Positions 1 through 9,445 are shown, counted from the stretch's first letter. The stretch is 64,000 bases of DNA from Azonexus sp. (GCF_023150235.1 NZ_JAKLLH010000014.1:84052-148051), one strand, 5' to 3'. Made by a program: numbers and translations. The notes: generated by a model from the sequence alone, not told the origin.

Positions 1-238
1 CGGGGGTGGCCAGGATTTCCTCGCAACGGGCGGCAAGCCGGGCCAGGCCGTCGAGCTTGCCAAGCATGTTCAGTGCGCCGTGGACCCGGTGCAATTCCTC
101 TCTGGCCTGCAGGAGGTGGCCGGCGTCGCCATCGCTGTGGAAGTCGCGCAGGGCGGTGCCGGCCCGGTTCAGGGCGCGGTCGATGTCGGCCTTGACCCAG
201 CCCAGCGGCTCGCTATCGAAATCTTCAGTTCGCTTCAT
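1..238 (-). CDS. ChpA/PilL-type hybrid chemosensory histidine kinase, N-terminal fragment
   Basis: Only the first 79 or so codons are in the window; the gene runs off the left edge. The frame starts at ATG 238 and reads MKRTEDFDSEPLGWVKADID. A helical stretch follows with an RRELHRVHGALNML segment, which resembles the start of a histidine phosphotransfer domain. It begins 14 bases after the pilJ stop on the same strand, so it is the next gene of the pilGHIJ operon. In known Chp systems this is the CheA-like kinase that signals twitching motility and surface sensing. The position and N-terminus support this; the kinase core is outside the window. Confidence 0.75.
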   Translation of the reverse strand, partial: MKRTEDFDSEPLGWVKADIDRALNRAGTALRDFHSDGDAGHLLQAREELHRVHGALNMLGKLDGLARLAARCEEILATP

Positions 239-251
239 GCTCTCGCATCCC

Positions 252-2366
252 TCAGCCGACCTTGAAGCCGGCAACCGAGCCCTTGAGTTCGCTGGCCAGG
301 GCCGTCAATTCGCCTATGGCCTGCGCGGTACGCTGGGTATTGCTAGTCGTCTGGCCGGTCAGCTTGAGAATCTCCTGCATCCTGGCAGCGACTGCCCGGG
401 CGGTATCGGCCTGTCCCTGGGTGTCGGCGGAAATGTGGCGGATCAGCGTCGCCAAATCGCTGGAAACGCGCCCGATTCCGATCAGCGCCTGGCCGGCGGC
501 ATCGGAGAGCTTGGCCCCTTCGACCACGCCCTGGGTCGAGCGCTCCATCGCCGAGACGGCATCTTGCGTGTCGCCCTGGATGGTGCGGACGATGTCGGCA
601 ATCTGCTTGGTCGCCTCGGCCGAGCGTTCGGCCAGGCGCTGCACTTCCTCGGCGACAACGGTAAAGCCGCGTCCGGCCTCGCCGGCGGTGGCGGCCTGGA
701 TCGCCGCATTCAGCGCCAGCACATTAGTTTGTTCGGTGATGTCGGAGATCAATTCGACGATTTCGCCGATTTCCTGCGAGCTTTCGCCCAGGCGCTTGAT
801 GCGCTTGGCGGTTTCCTGGATCTGCCCACGGATTTCGTTCATCCCCTTGATCGAATCTTGTACCGCGGCATTGCCCTTTTCGGCTGCGCGCAGCGAATGG
901 TCGGCGACTTCGGCCGAGCGCGAAGCCTTGCCGGAAATGGCCTTCATCGACTGCGCCATGTCCAGCACCATCTTGCCCGCGCCCCGGATTTCGCCGGCCT
1001 GGCGCTGCGCATCGGCGAGCAACTCGCTCGAGGTCTGACGGGCGATTTCGGTCGCGCCATTGACCCGCGTCGAGGCATCGTTGATACGCCCGACCAACAG
1101 GCGCAGTTCCTCGATGGTGTAGTTGATCGAGTCGGCAATCGCGCCGGTGATGTCCTCGGTGACGGTGGCCGTCGCGGTCAGGTCGCCATCGGCCAGGTCG
1201 CCGAGTTCGTTCATCAGGCGCAGGATTGCCTCCTGGTTTTCGCGATTGGCCTTTTCCGAAGCCTGCCGGTGCTCCTCGGCCTCGCGGGCGCGGCGGGCAC
1301 TGTCGGCAAAATAGACGCGGATCAGCAGCGCCAGCGTGGCCAGCACCGCCAGCGTCAGCACCAGCAGCAGGCTGGTGGTCAGCGTCCGTTCGCCGAGGTT
1401 TTCCTGGTAGGCGGTCGCCAGCTCGTCGGTCGCCTTCAGGAGGTTTTCGCTGTCGTTGAAAATCCGCGCACCGGCTTGCTTGGACTGGGTTAGTACCTGC
1501 AGATTGCCGAGAATGCCGGAGATTGCGCTGTCGTAATTGGCGAAGGCCTTTTCCAGCTGTTTCAGCTTTTCCTGGCTGCTGCCGTCGTTACTGCCCGACA
1601 GGCGCAGGGTCTCGCTACCGCGCAGCAGACCCTGCAGGAGATCGCGGAAACTGTTGGTGTCCTTGCCCAGCAGGAAGGCGACTTCCGGGTTGATCTCGTG
1701 GCCGACCAGCAGGGCCGAGGCATTTTTCGCCGTGCGCTGGGTCAGCATCACCAGCTGATTGGCCGCGGCAATCTCACGGGCAACGGCGCCGGCTTGCAAT
1801 TTCAGCGTTGCCAGTTGCTCGGTCAACTCGAGCATTTCCGCATTCTTGTCGTCGATTACGGCGACGTGGCGCCCCAGGGCGACGAGGTTCTTCTCCTGTG
1901 CGATCAGCGCCTGCGCATCCTTCTCGGTTGCCCGCCAGCGGGTATTCAGCGCCTCCAGCGGGCCGGTGACGGCGGCCGGCGACGGCGGTACCTCGCTGCT
2001 GCCTGCTTCTCCACCCTGGGTCAGGCTGTCCAGCAACTGCGAAAATTTCTGGCGCGATTCCTTCAATTGCCCAAAGGCCGGTACCTGGCCTTGCAAGGCC
2101 AGCGAGGAGGCTTTGGCCAGGCGCTGCGACAGCATGCGCATCTCGCCGGCGGCGGCAACGTAAGCGGTGGCGTGCCTCGATTCCCGCTTGTCGTGATAGG
2201 CCAGGCCGGCCGTGGTCAGCAGCAGCACGGCGAGCGTGGCGCCAAGGAGCTTGACCCGGCGCGCGACCTCGGGACGTTCGGCGGCAATGGCGACGATGCT
2301 GCTGGCGATATCGCCGTTCATGTCGCCGGCAATTTTCCTGCCGCGCGGATTCTGGATGCTGAACAC
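252..2366 (-). CDS. pilJ: PilJ-type methyl-accepting chemotaxis protein
   Basis: A 704-residue membrane chemoreceptor of the type IV pilus chemosensory system. A cytoplasmic N-terminus is followed by a TM segment near residues 39-57. A long helical periplasmic region comes next, containing two PilJ-type repeats ([15 protein letters not shown] and [15 protein letters not shown]). A second TM lies near 328-349, followed by a HAMP-like region. The C-terminal MCP signalling hairpin contains [14 protein letters not shown] and the [18 protein letters not shown] tip. It lies between pilI and the ChpA/PilL kinase on the same strand. In the known family it relays pilus or surface signals to the kinase. 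Confidence 0.93.
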   Translation of the reverse strand: MFSIQNPRGRKIAGDMNGDIASSIVAIAAERPEVARRVKLLGATLAVLLLTTAGLAYHDKRESRHATAYVAAAGEMRMLSQRLAKASSLALQGQVPAFGQLKESRQKFSQLLDSLTQGGEAGSSEVPPSPAAVTGPLEALNTRWRATEKDAQALIAQEKNLVALGRHVAVIDDKNAEMLELTEQLATLKLQAGAVAREIAAANQLVMLTQRTAKNASALLVGHEINPEVAFLLGKDTNSFRDLLQGLLRGSETLRLSGSNDGSSQEKLKQLEKAFANYDSAISGILGNLQVLTQSKQAGARIFNDSENLLKATDELATAYQENLGERTLTTSLLLVLTLAVLATLALLIRVYFADSARRAREAEEHRQASEKANRENQEAILRLMNELGDLADGDLTATATVTEDITGAIADSINYTIEELRLLVGRINDASTRVNGATEIARQTSSELLADAQRQAGEIRGAGKMVLDMAQSMKAISGKASRSAEVADHSLRAAEKGNAAVQDSIKGMNEIRGQIQETAKRIKRLGESSQEIGEIVELISDITEQTNVLALNAAIQAATAGEAGRGFTVVAEEVQRLAERSAEATKQIADIVRTIQGDTQDAVSAMERSTQGVVEGAKLSDAAGQALIGIGRVSSDLATLIRHISADTQGQADTARAVAARMQEILKLTGQTTSNTQRTAQAIGELTALASELKGSVAGFKVG

Positions 2367-2391
2367 CTTGCCTTCCTCCTCTTGAGCCGGC

Positions 2392-2904
2392 TCAGGTTGC
2401 GATATTCATGAATTCCGGGCTGGCCAGCAGCGCGCGGACATCGAGCTTGCGCCAGAGGCGACCCTGGGTGTCGGCGAAACGGCGCGTACCCCAGAGCGGC
2501 CCGAGCCCACCGCCCGTCTGTTCGGCAAAACCCTCCGGATTCTTCAGCCCGAGCGTGCGGCCGACGAGCAAGCCGGCGTTGATCCCATGCCGGGAACCCA
2601 CCAGCAGCAGGCGGGCATGGGCATTGCGCGGTGTTGCCGCCTTGCCGCGAAAAGCCGAAAAATCGGAAACGGCGTAAAGCGTGCCGCGTACATTGGCGAT
2701 GCCGGCAAACCAGGGGCGGGTCAGCGGTACCGGGCTGATTTGCGGTGCCGGCACGATTTCACCGCCATCGCAGAGGTCGACCAGCCAGTTTTCTCCACCC
2801 GATTCCACGCCCAGCCAGGAGGCGGCGGTGCGGCCGGCAACCGCCTGGTGCAGGCGTTCGGCCAGATAGGCCTGAAATTCGCGCAGGCTGGTCTTGGGCG
2901 GCAT
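2392..2904 (-). CDS. pilI: PilI, CheW-like adaptor
   Basis: A 170-residue soluble protein of the CheW fold. The segments [21 protein letters not shown] and [21 protein letters not shown] correspond to the CheW core. CheW proteins couple receptors to CheA-type kinases, so here it would link PilJ to the ChpA/PilL kinase. The start codon overlaps the pilH stop by one base and the stop lies 25 bases before pilJ, indicating translational coupling within a single operon. The length is typical for PilI. Confidence 0.9.
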   Translation of the reverse strand: MPPKTSLREFQAYLAERLHQAVAGRTAASWLGVESGGENWLVDLCDGGEIVPAPQISPVPLTRPWFAGIANVRGTLYAVSDFSAFRGKAATPRNAHARLLLVGSRHGINAGLLVGRTLGLKNPEGFAEQTGGGLGPLWGTRRFADTQGRLWRKLDVRALLASPEFMNIAT

Positions 2905-3269
2905 CAGGCGAGGGCAGCGATTCGTTGCAGCAATTCTTCAGGATTGAGCGGCTTGACCAGGTAATCGACCGCGCCCTGGCGCATGCCCCAGATCTTGTCG
3001 GTTTCCTGGCCTTTCGAGGTGCATACGATGACCGGAATCTGGCGGGTGCTTTCGTCGCGGGTCAGGGTGCGGGTCGCCTGGTAGCCGTTGAGGCCGGGCA
3101 TCACGACATCCATCAGGATCAGGTCGGGATGCTCGCTACGGGCCTTGGCAATGGCCTCTTCGCCATTACTGGCGGTGGTGACCAGATAACCGGCGCGGGT
3201 CAGGATGTCGACGGTGAAATAGCGTTCGGTCGGGGAGTCGTCGACGACGAGAATGTTCTTTATCGGCAT
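2904..3269 (-). CDS. pilH: PilH, single-domain response regulator
   Basis: A 121-residue CheY-like receiver starting MPIKNILVVDDSPTERYF. The acidic pocket residues are in VVDDS, the phosphoacceptor Asp is in DLILMDVVMPGLNG, the conserved Thr/Ser is in VIVCTSKG and the Lys is in DYLVKPLNP. An in-frame start 21 codons upstream exists, but homologues begin at this ATG. It follows pilG by 25 bases and overlaps pilI. In Pseudomonas, PilH and PilG have opposing roles on pilus retraction and extension; the same split is inferred here. Confidence 0.92.
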   Translation of the reverse strand: MPIKNILVVDDSPTERYFTVDILTRAGYLVTTASNGEEAIAKARSEHPDLILMDVVMPGLNGYQATRTLTRDESTRQIPVIVCTSKGQETDKIWGMRQGAVDYLVKPLNPEELLQRIAALA

Positions 3270-3294
3270 GGGTGCTTCGTCGGGGTGTTGCGGG

Positions 3295-3708
3295 TCATGC
3301 AGCGCTGGCTTCCTGCGCCTGGGCCTCGGCATAGGCGGAGACGATCTGGAGCAGGCTGTCGCGGGTGAAGGGCTTGGTCAGGTAGCGGTCGGAACCGACC
3401 ATCTTGCCGCGCGCCCGGTCGAACAGGCCGTCCTTGGACGAAAGCATGATCACCGGGATGTGGCGGTAGCGGGGATTCTTCTTGATCAGCGAACAGGTCT
3501 GATAGCCGTCGAGGCGCGGCATCATCACATCGCAGAAGATCAGGGCGGGCAGGTGGTCGGCGATCTTGGCCAGCGCATCGAAACCGTCTTCGGCCAGGAT
3601 GACCTGGCAGCCAGCTTGCGACATGAAGATTTCGGCGCTGCGGCGTATGGTATTGCTGTCATCGATGACCATCACGGTCAGACCTGCCAGTTTCGCTGAA
3701 TCGACCAA
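3295..3708 (-). CDS. pilG: PilG, single-domain response regulator
   Basis: A CheY-like receiver with the core GLTVMVIDDSNTIRRSAEIF, phosphoacceptor Asp in LIFCDVMMPRLDG and Lys in RYLTKPFTRD. I place the start at TTG 3706-3708 because GGGAGGGA sits 6-7 bases upstream of it. An ATG at 3747 would add 13 residues (MPDDFPNFGEGRK) with no ribosome site of similar quality. That gives 137 residues, close to PilG elsewhere. It is the first gene of the minus-strand operon, diverging from thiD. Confidence 0.9.
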   Translation of the reverse strand: MVDSAKLAGLTVMVIDDSNTIRRSAEIFMSQAGCQVILAEDGFDALAKIADHLPALIFCDVMMPRLDGYQTCSLIKKNPRYRHIPVIMLSSKDGLFDRARGKMVGSDRYLTKPFTRDSLLQIVSAYAEAQAQEASAA

Positions 3709-3990
3709 TTTGCGTCCCTCCCCGAAGTTGGGAAAATCGTCCGGCACGCTGCCGCGAACTGTTTTTCCTTAACTGGCGGATCATACTACGGAAGGGCGCC
3801 CGGCGAAAAAATGCAGCCGGCTTGTTGATCCGGTTCGCCCTGCCGGGCTGGCGATTCGGGATACAATCGGCGGCCTGTCCGGGTGGCCATCCGGGCGGTG
3901 GCGCCGGCCTTGGGCGATATCTGCCCTGGCGTCCGTCCGTTTTCATGCCCGGTTTTGTTTTTCCTTCCGTATTTCGATTGTTTGCCGACC
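3709..3990. promoter_or_regulatory. Divergent intergenic region between pilG and thiD
   Basis: This 280-base region must hold the outward promoters of the pil operon and of thiD. On the plus strand TACAAT at 3862-3867 is a fair -10 hexamer for thiD, but no convincing -35 stands at the right distance. On the minus strand TAGTAT near 3783-3788 could serve pilG. No THI-box sequence was found, so no TPP riboswitch is annotated. No other gene was found. Confidence 0.35.
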
Positions 3991-4848
3991 TTGCCCTCTC
4001 CGATTGCCCCCTGCCCGCCCCAAGTCCTGGTTTTCGCTGCCAGCGATCCCTCCTCCGGTGCCGGTATCCAGGCCGACATTCTGACCCTGGCCAGCCTTGG
4101 TTGCCATCCGCTGACCGCGATCACCGCACTGACCGTGCAGGACACCGTCGGCGTGCGCGGCGTGCACGCGACCGGCGCCGAACTGCTTGAACAGCAGGCG
4201 CGCACCATTCTCGAGGACATGCCGGTTGCTGCCTTCAAGATCGGCGTGCTTGGCAGCGTCGAGAACATCGTCACGGTGGCCGAGATCGTCGGCGATTACC
4301 CGGAAATTCCGCTGATTTTCGACCCGGTGCTGGCCTCCGGGCGCGGCGACAGCCTCTCCGGCGAGGAAATGATCGCCGCGATGCGCGAACTGCTGCTGCC
4401 GCAGACCACGCTGCTCACCCCCAACGCGCCGGAAGCGCGGCGGCTGGTTGAAAGCGACGAGGACGAACAGGAGCCCGACATCGAAGTCTGCGCCCGCCGC
4501 CTGCGCGAACTCGGCGTGCAGTATGTGCTGATCACCGGTACCCACGAAAACACGCCGGAAGTGATCAACACCCTCTACGGTCCCGAAGGCCAGCTGCGCG
4601 CCGACCGTTGGCCGCGCCTGCCGGGCAGCTACCACGGCTCGGGGTGCACGCTGGCGTCGGCAATCGCCGCCCTGATCGCCGGTGGCGCCAGCGTCGAGGA
4701 AGCGGTGCGCGATGCCCAGGACTACACCTGGCAGACGCTGAAAAGCGGATTTCGCGGCGGCATGGGCCAGTTCATCCCGGACCGCCTGTTCTGGGCACGC
4801 GACAACGAGGCTGATGCCGACAGCGCCGAGGGCCGTGGCGATGACTGA
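3991..4848 (+). CDS. thiD: Hydroxymethylpyrimidine/phosphomethylpyrimidine kinase
   Basis: Phosphorylates HMP and HMP-P in thiamine biosynthesis. The N-terminal substrate-binding segment [19 protein letters not shown], the [13 protein letters not shown] motif and the C-terminal anion-hole motif [17 protein letters not shown] are all present. The start is uncertain: the frame is open from GTG 3883. Family alignments make a TTG at 3991 ([15 protein letters not shown]) more likely, and another TTG lies at 3982. None has a strong ribosome site. The stop overlaps the thiE start, so thiD and thiE are translationally coupled. Confidence 0.92.
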   Translation: MPSPIAPCPPQVLVFAASDPSSGAGIQADILTLASLGCHPLTAITALTVQDTVGVRGVHATGAELLEQQARTILEDMPVAAFKIGVLGSVENIVTVAEIVGDYPEIPLIFDPVLASGRGDSLSGEEMIAAMRELLLPQTTLLTPNAPEARRLVESDEDEQEPDIEVCARRLRELGVQYVLITGTHENTPEVINTLYGPEGQLRADRWPRLPGSYHGSGCTLASAIAALIAGGASVEEAVRDAQDYTWQTLKSGFRGGMGQFIPDRLFWARDNEADADSAEGRGDD

Positions 4849-5482
4849 AGCCCGCCGGCCATTACGGCTATTGCGCGGCCTTTACGCCATCACCCCGGAA
4901 CAGCCGGAGCGCGCCCGCCTGCTCGCCGACGTCGCGGCGGTGCTCGCTGGCGGCGGCCGCATCGTGCAGTACCGCGACAAGCAAAGCACCATGCCCGAAC
5001 GCGTCGCCCGCGCCCGCGCGTTGCGCGCGCTGACCCACCAGCATGGCGCCTGCCTGATCATCAACGACGACCTGGCGCTGGCCCGGCTGGTCGATGCCGA
5101 CGGCGTGCACCTCGGCGGTGACGACGGCTGCCTGGCCGCCGCCCGCGCCATCCTCGGCCCGGACAAGCTGCTCGGTGCCTCGTGCTATGGCGAACTCGAC
5201 CGGGCTCGTGCCGCCGTGCGTGCCGGTGCCGACTATGTTGCCTTCGGCGCGGTCTATCCGTCGTCGGTCAAGCCCGATGCCTCGCCTGCCACGGTCGACC
5301 TGTTTTCTGCGGCAAAAACGCAGTTGACCGTGGCGACCTGCGCCATCGGCGGCATCGCCCTGGCTAACGCCCCGCCGCTGCTCGCCGCCGGTGCCGACCT
5401 GCTGGCGGTAATCACCGACCTGTTTTCGGCGCCGGACATCGCCGCCCGCGCCGGCCAGTATCAACAACTTTTCGCGCAATGA
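4841..5482 (+). CDS. thiE: Thiamine-phosphate synthase
   Basis: Condenses HMP-PP with the thiazole phosphate to give thiamine phosphate. A TIM-barrel protein of about 213 residues starting [19 protein letters not shown]. The diphosphate-binding segment QYRDKQS, the [20 protein letters not shown] motif and the C-terminal [24 protein letters not shown] phosphate-binding loop are all visible. ATG 4841 overlaps the thiD stop by eight bases. An ATG-type start at 4814 would add nine residues but is less consistent with homologues. Confidence 0.93.
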   Translation: MTEARRPLRLLRGLYAITPEQPERARLLADVAAVLAGGGRIVQYRDKQSTMPERVARARALRALTHQHGACLIINDDLALARLVDADGVHLGGDDGCLAAARAILGPDKLLGASCYGELDRARAAVRAGADYVAFGAVYPSSVKPDASPATVDLFSAAKTQLTVATCAIGGIALANAPPLLAAGADLLAVITDLFSAPDIAARAGQYQQLFAQ

Positions 5483-5501
5483 TCTTTCAAGGAAAACACC
5501 G

Positions 5502-6797
5502 ATGACCGCTCAAGCCTCCTCGCGCAATCAGCAATTATTCGAGCGCGCCCAGCGCCACATCCCCGGCGGCGTCAATTCGCCGGTCCGCGCCTTCCGCTCG
5601 GTCGGCGGCACCCCGCTGTTCTTCCAGAAGGGCGCCGGCAGCCAGGTGCAGGACGCCGACGGCCGCTGGTACACCGACTACGTCGGCTCCTGGGGGCCGA
5701 TGATCCTCGGCCACGCCCACCCCGAGGTGATCGCTGCGGTGCAGGCCGCCGTCGTTGACGGCCTCTCCTTCGGCGCCCCGACCGAACGCGAGATCGAAAT
5801 CGCCGATCTGCTGTGCGAGCTGGTGCCGTCGATGGACATGGTCCGCCTGGTCTCTTCCGGCACCGAAGCGACGATGAGTGCGATCCGCCTGGCCCGTGGC
5901 TTTACCGGCCGCGACCTGCTGGTCAAGTTCGAGGGCTGCTACCACGGCCATTCCGACAGCCTGCTGGTGAAAGCCGGCTCCGGCCTGCTCACCTTCGGCA
6001 ACCCGTCATCCGGCGGCGTCCCCGCCGGCATCGCCGAAAACACCGTGGTCCTGCCCTACAACGACCCGCAGGCGCTGGCCGAAGCCTTCCAGGGCTATGG
6101 CGACAAGATCGCGGCGGTGATCGTCGAGCCGGTGGTCGGCAACATGAACCTGATCGCGCCGAGCGCAGAATTCCTCAAGGCGATGCGCGAACTGACCGCG
6201 CAGCACGGCGCCGTCCTGATTTTCGACGAAGTGATGACCGGCTTCCGCGTCGGCCTCGGCAGCGCTCAGGGCTACTACGGCATCACCCCGGACCTGTCGA
6301 CCTTCGGCAAGGTGGTCGGCGGCGGCATGCCGCTGGCGGCCTTCGGCGGCAAGCGCGAGATCATGGAAAAAATCGCCCCGCTCGGCCCGGTCTATCAGGC
6401 CGGCACGCTGTCGGGCAACCCGATTGCGGTGGCCGCCGGTCTGGCGACGCTGAAGCTGGTGCAGCAAAAAGGCTTTTACGAAGCGTTGACCGTGAAAACC
6501 CGCAGCCTCTGCGACGGCCTGGTCGCCGCCGCGCAAAAACACGGCATCGCCTTCGCGGCACAGAACGTCGGCGGCATGTTCGGCCTCTATTTCACCGAAC
6601 AATGCCCGGCCACTTACGATGCGGTGCTGGCCTGCGACAAGGAAGCCTTCAACCGCTTCTTCCACGCCATGCTCGACGCCGGCCACTACTTCGCACCGTC
6701 GGCCTTCGAAGCCGGCTTCGTCTCGGCCGCCCACAGCGACGCCGACATTGCGGCGACGGTCGCCGCTGCCGACGCTTACTTTGCCAGCCTGAAGTAA
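5502..6797 (+). CDS. hemL: Glutamate-1-semialdehyde 2,1-aminomutase
   Basis: PLP enzyme that turns glutamate-1-semialdehyde into 5-aminolevulinate, the second step of the C5 heme/tetrapyrrole route. At 431 residues it has the usual length. The PLP aldimine lysine is in [31 protein letters not shown] holds the cofactor Asp; the N-terminus contains [14 protein letters not shown] ribosome site AAGGAAAA precedes the ATG. It follows thiE by 19 bases. The first C5 enzyme, hemA, is encoded about 8 kb away. Confidence 0.96.
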   Translation: MTAQASSRNQQLFERAQRHIPGGVNSPVRAFRSVGGTPLFFQKGAGSQVQDADGRWYTDYVGSWGPMILGHAHPEVIAAVQAAVVDGLSFGAPTEREIEIADLLCELVPSMDMVRLVSSGTEATMSAIRLARGFTGRDLLVKFEGCYHGHSDSLLVKAGSGLLTFGNPSSGGVPAGIAENTVVLPYNDPQALAEAFQGYGDKIAAVIVEPVVGNMNLIAPSAEFLKAMRELTAQHGAVLIFDEVMTGFRVGLGSAQGYYGITPDLSTFGKVVGGGMPLAAFGGKREIMEKIAPLGPVYQAGTLSGNPIAVAAGLATLKLVQQKGFYEALTVKTRSLCDGLVAAAQKHGIAFAAQNVGGMFGLYFTEQCPATYDAVLACDKEAFNRFFHAMLDAGHYFAPSAFEAGFVSAAHSDADIAATVAAADAYFASLK

Positions 6798-6821
6798 TCC
6801 GACGCCGGATTACCGGCCAAC

Positions 6822-6850
6822 AAAAACGGCGCCTCGCGGGCGCCGTTTTT
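6822..6850 (+). terminator. Intrinsic terminator after hemL
   Basis: An 11-bp inverted repeat AAAACGGCGCC / GGCGCCGTTTT with loop TCGCG, followed by a run of T. It lies 25 bases after the hemL stop and closes the thiD-thiE-hemL unit. Confidence 0.88.
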
Positions 6851-6882
6851 CATCGTAAGACTAACTCCGGTTTGAAACCCCG

Positions 6883-6930
6883 CCCTTCAGGGCGGTGGGA
6901 GCCGACCCCGGCCTGAAGGCCGGGGTTTCA
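6883..6930. repeat. REP-like tandem hairpins inside an outer inverted repeat
   Basis: TGAAACCCC (6883-6891) and GGGGTTTCA (6922-6930) form an outer inverted repeat. Inside are a hairpin with GCCC-TTCA-GGGC and a 9-bp hairpin ACCCCGGCC-TGAA-GGCCGGGGT at 6905-6926. This resembles REP/BIME elements or ends of IS200/IS605-type elements, but no transposase is present. Confidence 0.5.
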
Positions 6931-7062
6931 GGCGACCGTTTTGGGAGGGGATGCAAACCTCTTCCAAAACATGTTTGACCGACAGGCAAGGCATGAATGC
7001 CTGTCGCTAATTTCTTGCTGGGTAGCCGGGCCAAACCCGGCGGTGATCCGTCAGCACCGCGC

Positions 7063-8454
7063 TCAGCCCTTGGCCATCGGCGCGTTCGGCCGCTTCAGCG
7101 CGGCGCTGGTGCTTTCCAGCTTGCGCTGGATTTCGCGCTGCTCGGCCTGGCGCAAGGCCAGGTAGGTCAGCCAGCCGATGATGCCCATGGTCACCGTCAG
7201 CACGCCGTATGAGACGGGCCAGGCGACGCCTTCGGTCATCATCGAGAATTCCGACATGCCGCCGATCCCGGCGACGATGTTGATCGGCATGAACACGATC
7301 GACAGCTTGGTCAGCTTGTTGATGCGTTTGTTCTGGTTGATGTTGATGAAGCCGACCACCGCGTCCATCAGGAAGTTGATCTTGCCGAACAGGAAGGAGG
7401 TGTGGCCGTCGAGTGATTCGATGTCGCGCATGATCTGGCGCGCGTCTTCCTGCTGCTGGGCCGAGAGGAACTTGGCGCGGGTGAGGAAGGACACCGCGCG
7501 GCGGGTATCCAGCACATTGCGGCGGATGCGTCCGTTCAAGTCTTCCTGGCGGGCGATGTCGGCCAGGATCAGCCCGGCCTCCTCGTCGGTCATCCGTGTA
7601 TTCAGCACATGGCGACCGGCCGATTCGAGGTCGGCATAGACATCCTCGAGCGCGTCCGCCGAATACTCGGCATCGGCGGCGTACAAGTCGAGCAGCACGT
7701 CGGTGCCGCAGGTCACGTAGCCGGGCTGGGTGCGCGCGCGCAGCCGTTGCAGACGGAAGACCGGGAGTTCTTCGGTCCGCACCGAGAACAGGATGTCCCG
7801 GTGCAGGATGAAGGCGACCGGCACGTTGCGCGACTCGGTGTCGAGATCGAGCAGGAAGTCCGAGTGCAGGTGGATTTCACCGTTGTCCTCGATGTAGAAA
7901 CGCGCCGAGGCTTCGAGGTCGGTCAGGTCTTCCGGGTCGGGCAGCTCCAGCCCGAAGTGCCGGCCGACCCAGTCGCGCACGCGCGGCGTCGGCGCCACCA
8001 GGTCGACCCAGATCGGCTTGATGTTGGCCAGCTGGCCGGGCCGGTCGACGGTGATCTGGCGCATCCGGCCATTGTGCAACTCGAAGGCATTGACCATCAC
8101 CTTGGTGCTGGTGTGGTGGCCGTCGCCGACCAGATCCTCGCGGATTTCCTCGGACAGCAATTCGAGAATGTCGTCGATTCGTTGCTCGGCAATCTCGTTC
8201 CAGGCGATCAGCCGGTCTTCCTCGGGCAAGGCGCTGAGGATCAGCGCCACCGATACCGTTGGCAGGCGTGCAAAAAGGGCGCGCAACTCGCTGATGTGCT
8301 GGCGATGCACCAGGTTTTCGACCAGGTCATGGCGATTGCCTTCCTGTCGGCGCACTACATCCTCAACCAGGCGATGCTTGGCGAGCAGATCCTGTACTTC
8401 GGCAAGGTCGTCCTTGACGGTATCGGCTTCGGTCAGGTTGGTTTCGTCACTCAT
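7063..8454 (-). CDS. corA: CorA-family magnesium/divalent cation transporter
   Basis: A 463-residue inner-membrane protein. Residues about 40-115 (ISELRALFARLPTVSVALIL onward) resemble the helical N domain of MgtE. The CorA funnel domain follows, then two C-terminal TM helices. In the first TM the family GMN signature reads GGMSEF, so Asn is replaced by Ser. The acidic/basic C-terminal tail is usual for CorA. It is monocistronic, between the hemL terminator and a small membrane protein. Ion specificity cannot be read from the sequence. Confidence 0.85.
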   Translation of the reverse strand: MSDETNLTEADTVKDDLAEVQDLLAKHRLVEDVVRRQEGNRHDLVENLVHRQHISELRALFARLPTVSVALILSALPEEDRLIAWNEIAEQRIDDILELLSEEIREDLVGDGHHTSTKVMVNAFELHNGRMRQITVDRPGQLANIKPIWVDLVAPTPRVRDWVGRHFGLELPDPEDLTDLEASARFYIEDNGEIHLHSDFLLDLDTESRNVPVAFILHRDILFSVRTEELPVFRLQRLRARTQPGYVTCGTDVLLDLYAADAEYSADALEDVYADLESAGRHVLNTRMTDEEAGLILADIARQEDLNGRIRRNVLDTRRAVSFLTRAKFLSAQQQEDARQIMRDIESLDGHTSFLFGKINFLMDAVVGFININQNKRINKLTKLSIVFMPINIVAGIGGMSEFSMMTEGVAWPVSYGVLTVTMGIIGWLTYLALRQAEQREIQRKLESTSAALKRPNAPMAKG

Positions 8455-8788
8455 GGGGTGTCATGGTGCAGTGCGCAATCGGGTCGCTATTCTAGCAGCC
8501 TGTCGGCCTTAAATTGATCGGCTGCAAAATGATTGGAGCCGGTCCATATTTCCCCGGGTTTTGGCGCGAATGGGGCCGTCATTCGCTTGAAATCCGTGAA
8601 AGTCTGTCCTCGGTCCACTCATTTTTCGCTTCGACCTATTAAGCCCGGCAGGCTGCTGGCAGTCAGCCGGGCTGGATGGATCGTGGCGAGAAAAGAGGAA
8701 GGAGGGCTCTGGCTTGCCCCGGTTTTACCTGTGATCGAGGTCGGCGGCAGGGGGGCGATGCCCCGTCATCGGCAAGGTCGCCGCCAGA
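8455..8788. other. Non-coding gap upstream of corA
   Basis: About 330 bases between the corA start and the stop of the next minus-strand small gene. I see no convincing gene; short frames here lack family character and ribosome sites. It should contain the corA promoter, but no clear -35/-10 pair stood out. Confidence 0.4.
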
Positions 8789-8977
8789 TCAGTCCCTGGG
8801 CTTTCCTTCGCCCTCGGTCGGGCTTTCGTCGCAGGCTTCCTTGTTGCGGCACAGCCCGCGTCGACAGCTGCCTGGCGCGGCGATGTCGATACCTTCTTCG
8901 GTCATGTTCTTGAGCAGCAGGTAAATGGCCGCAACGCCGGCAGCCAGCAGAATGAGGGCAAGGACGATGGTAAGCAT
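8789..8977 (-). CDS. Small Cys-containing membrane protein
   Basis: A 62-residue frame with one N-terminal TM helix (LTIVLALILLAAGVAAIYLL). A short polar segment follows (NMTEEGIDIAAPG), then a Cys-rich part CRRGLCRNKEAC and an acidic/basic tail. The hydrophobic-then-Cys layout recalls small FeoB-associated Cys-rich membrane proteins, but no feo genes are nearby and I do not assign that role. The ribosome site is weak. An overlapping 85-residue frame on the same strand has less protein-like composition. Confidence 0.5.
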   Translation of the reverse strand: MLTIVLALILLAAGVAAIYLLLKNMTEEGIDIAAPGSCRRGLCRNKEACDESPTEGEGKPRD

Positions 8978-9016
8978 GCTGGAAACTCGTGCAGGAGAGG
9001 GGGCTCACTATACCGT

Positions 9017-9051
9017 CAAGCACGCGGGAAACGGCCGATTTCGCGTGCTTG
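9017..9051. repeat. Inverted repeat upstream of catalase region
   Basis: CAAGCACGCG (9017-9026) and CGCGTGCTTG (9042-9051) are perfect 10-bp arms around a 15-base loop that reads GGAAACGGCCGATTT. The loop resembles the inner part of other dispersed hairpins in this window. Confidence 0.5.
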
Positions 9052-9100
9052 CCTCTTCCTTCGGGCGGTATTGCGTGACCGTGGCGGACAAGGGCGCATC

Positions 9101-9210
9101 ACGGTCGACCGGGTTTTTGCCCGGAAATCCAGTTGGCCGTGAGCAAGATGCCATGCAAGGCCGCATGATTGCTGGAGCCAGCATTTTTGGCTTTCTTGAG
9201 GGTTGACCGT
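9101..9210. repeat. Pair of inverted dispersed-repeat half-sites
   Basis: ACGGTCGACC at 9101-9110 and GGTTGACCGT at 9201-9210 are imperfect inverted copies of the window's dispersed repeat core, separated by 90 bases. The rest of 8978-9379 holds no supported gene. Confidence 0.5.
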
Positions 9211-9379
9211 GAAAATCCGCATCCGCACAAGGACGGCGCGGCATCAGGCTGAGATCCGCCCTTGCCTGGCTCATGGTGATGGCGCTGCTTTTGCCGGATG
9301 GAGACGGGCCGTTGCCGGGCTGAGTCAGTCTGCCGGTCTGGACGGAAGCCGCCGGCCCATGGGGCTCGTCTCCTTGTTT

Positions 9380-9416
9380 ATAGCCAAAACCAATCTCCCG
9401 TATTTATCCAATCGAT
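9380..9416 (+). promoter_or_regulatory. Candidate OxyR-type operator upstream of katA
   Basis: The spacing ATAG-N7-CAAT-N7-ATTT-N7-CGAT matches the known OxyR pattern (ATAG-N7-CTAT-N7-ATAG-N7-CTAT) at 12 of 16 positions. It overlaps a perfect 16-bp palindrome, ATCCAATCGATTGGAT, at 9406-9421. It abuts the predicted -35 element, as expected for an activator. OxyR control of catalase is established in other bacteria; here it is inference. Confidence 0.45.
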
Positions 9417-9445
9417 TGGATGAATCTTTCTCGCCTTCCTACACT
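9416..9445 (+). promoter_or_regulatory. Predicted sigma-70 promoter of the catalase unit
   Basis: TTGGAT (9416-9421) and TACACT (9440-9445) are separated by 18 bases. Transcription would begin near 9452, about 40 bases before a 29-codon frame and 165 before katA. The weak -35 fits activator dependence. Confidence 0.5.

Noticed and set aside
6-1493. Long open frame (about 495 codons) on the plus strand opposite pilJ
   Set aside because: It is antisense to a clearly conserved MCP gene. Its composition is what the reverse of GC-rich codons gives, and it has no family motifs.
3709-3990. TPP riboswitch upstream of thiD
   Set aside because: No CTGAGA-type THI box or matching pairing could be found.
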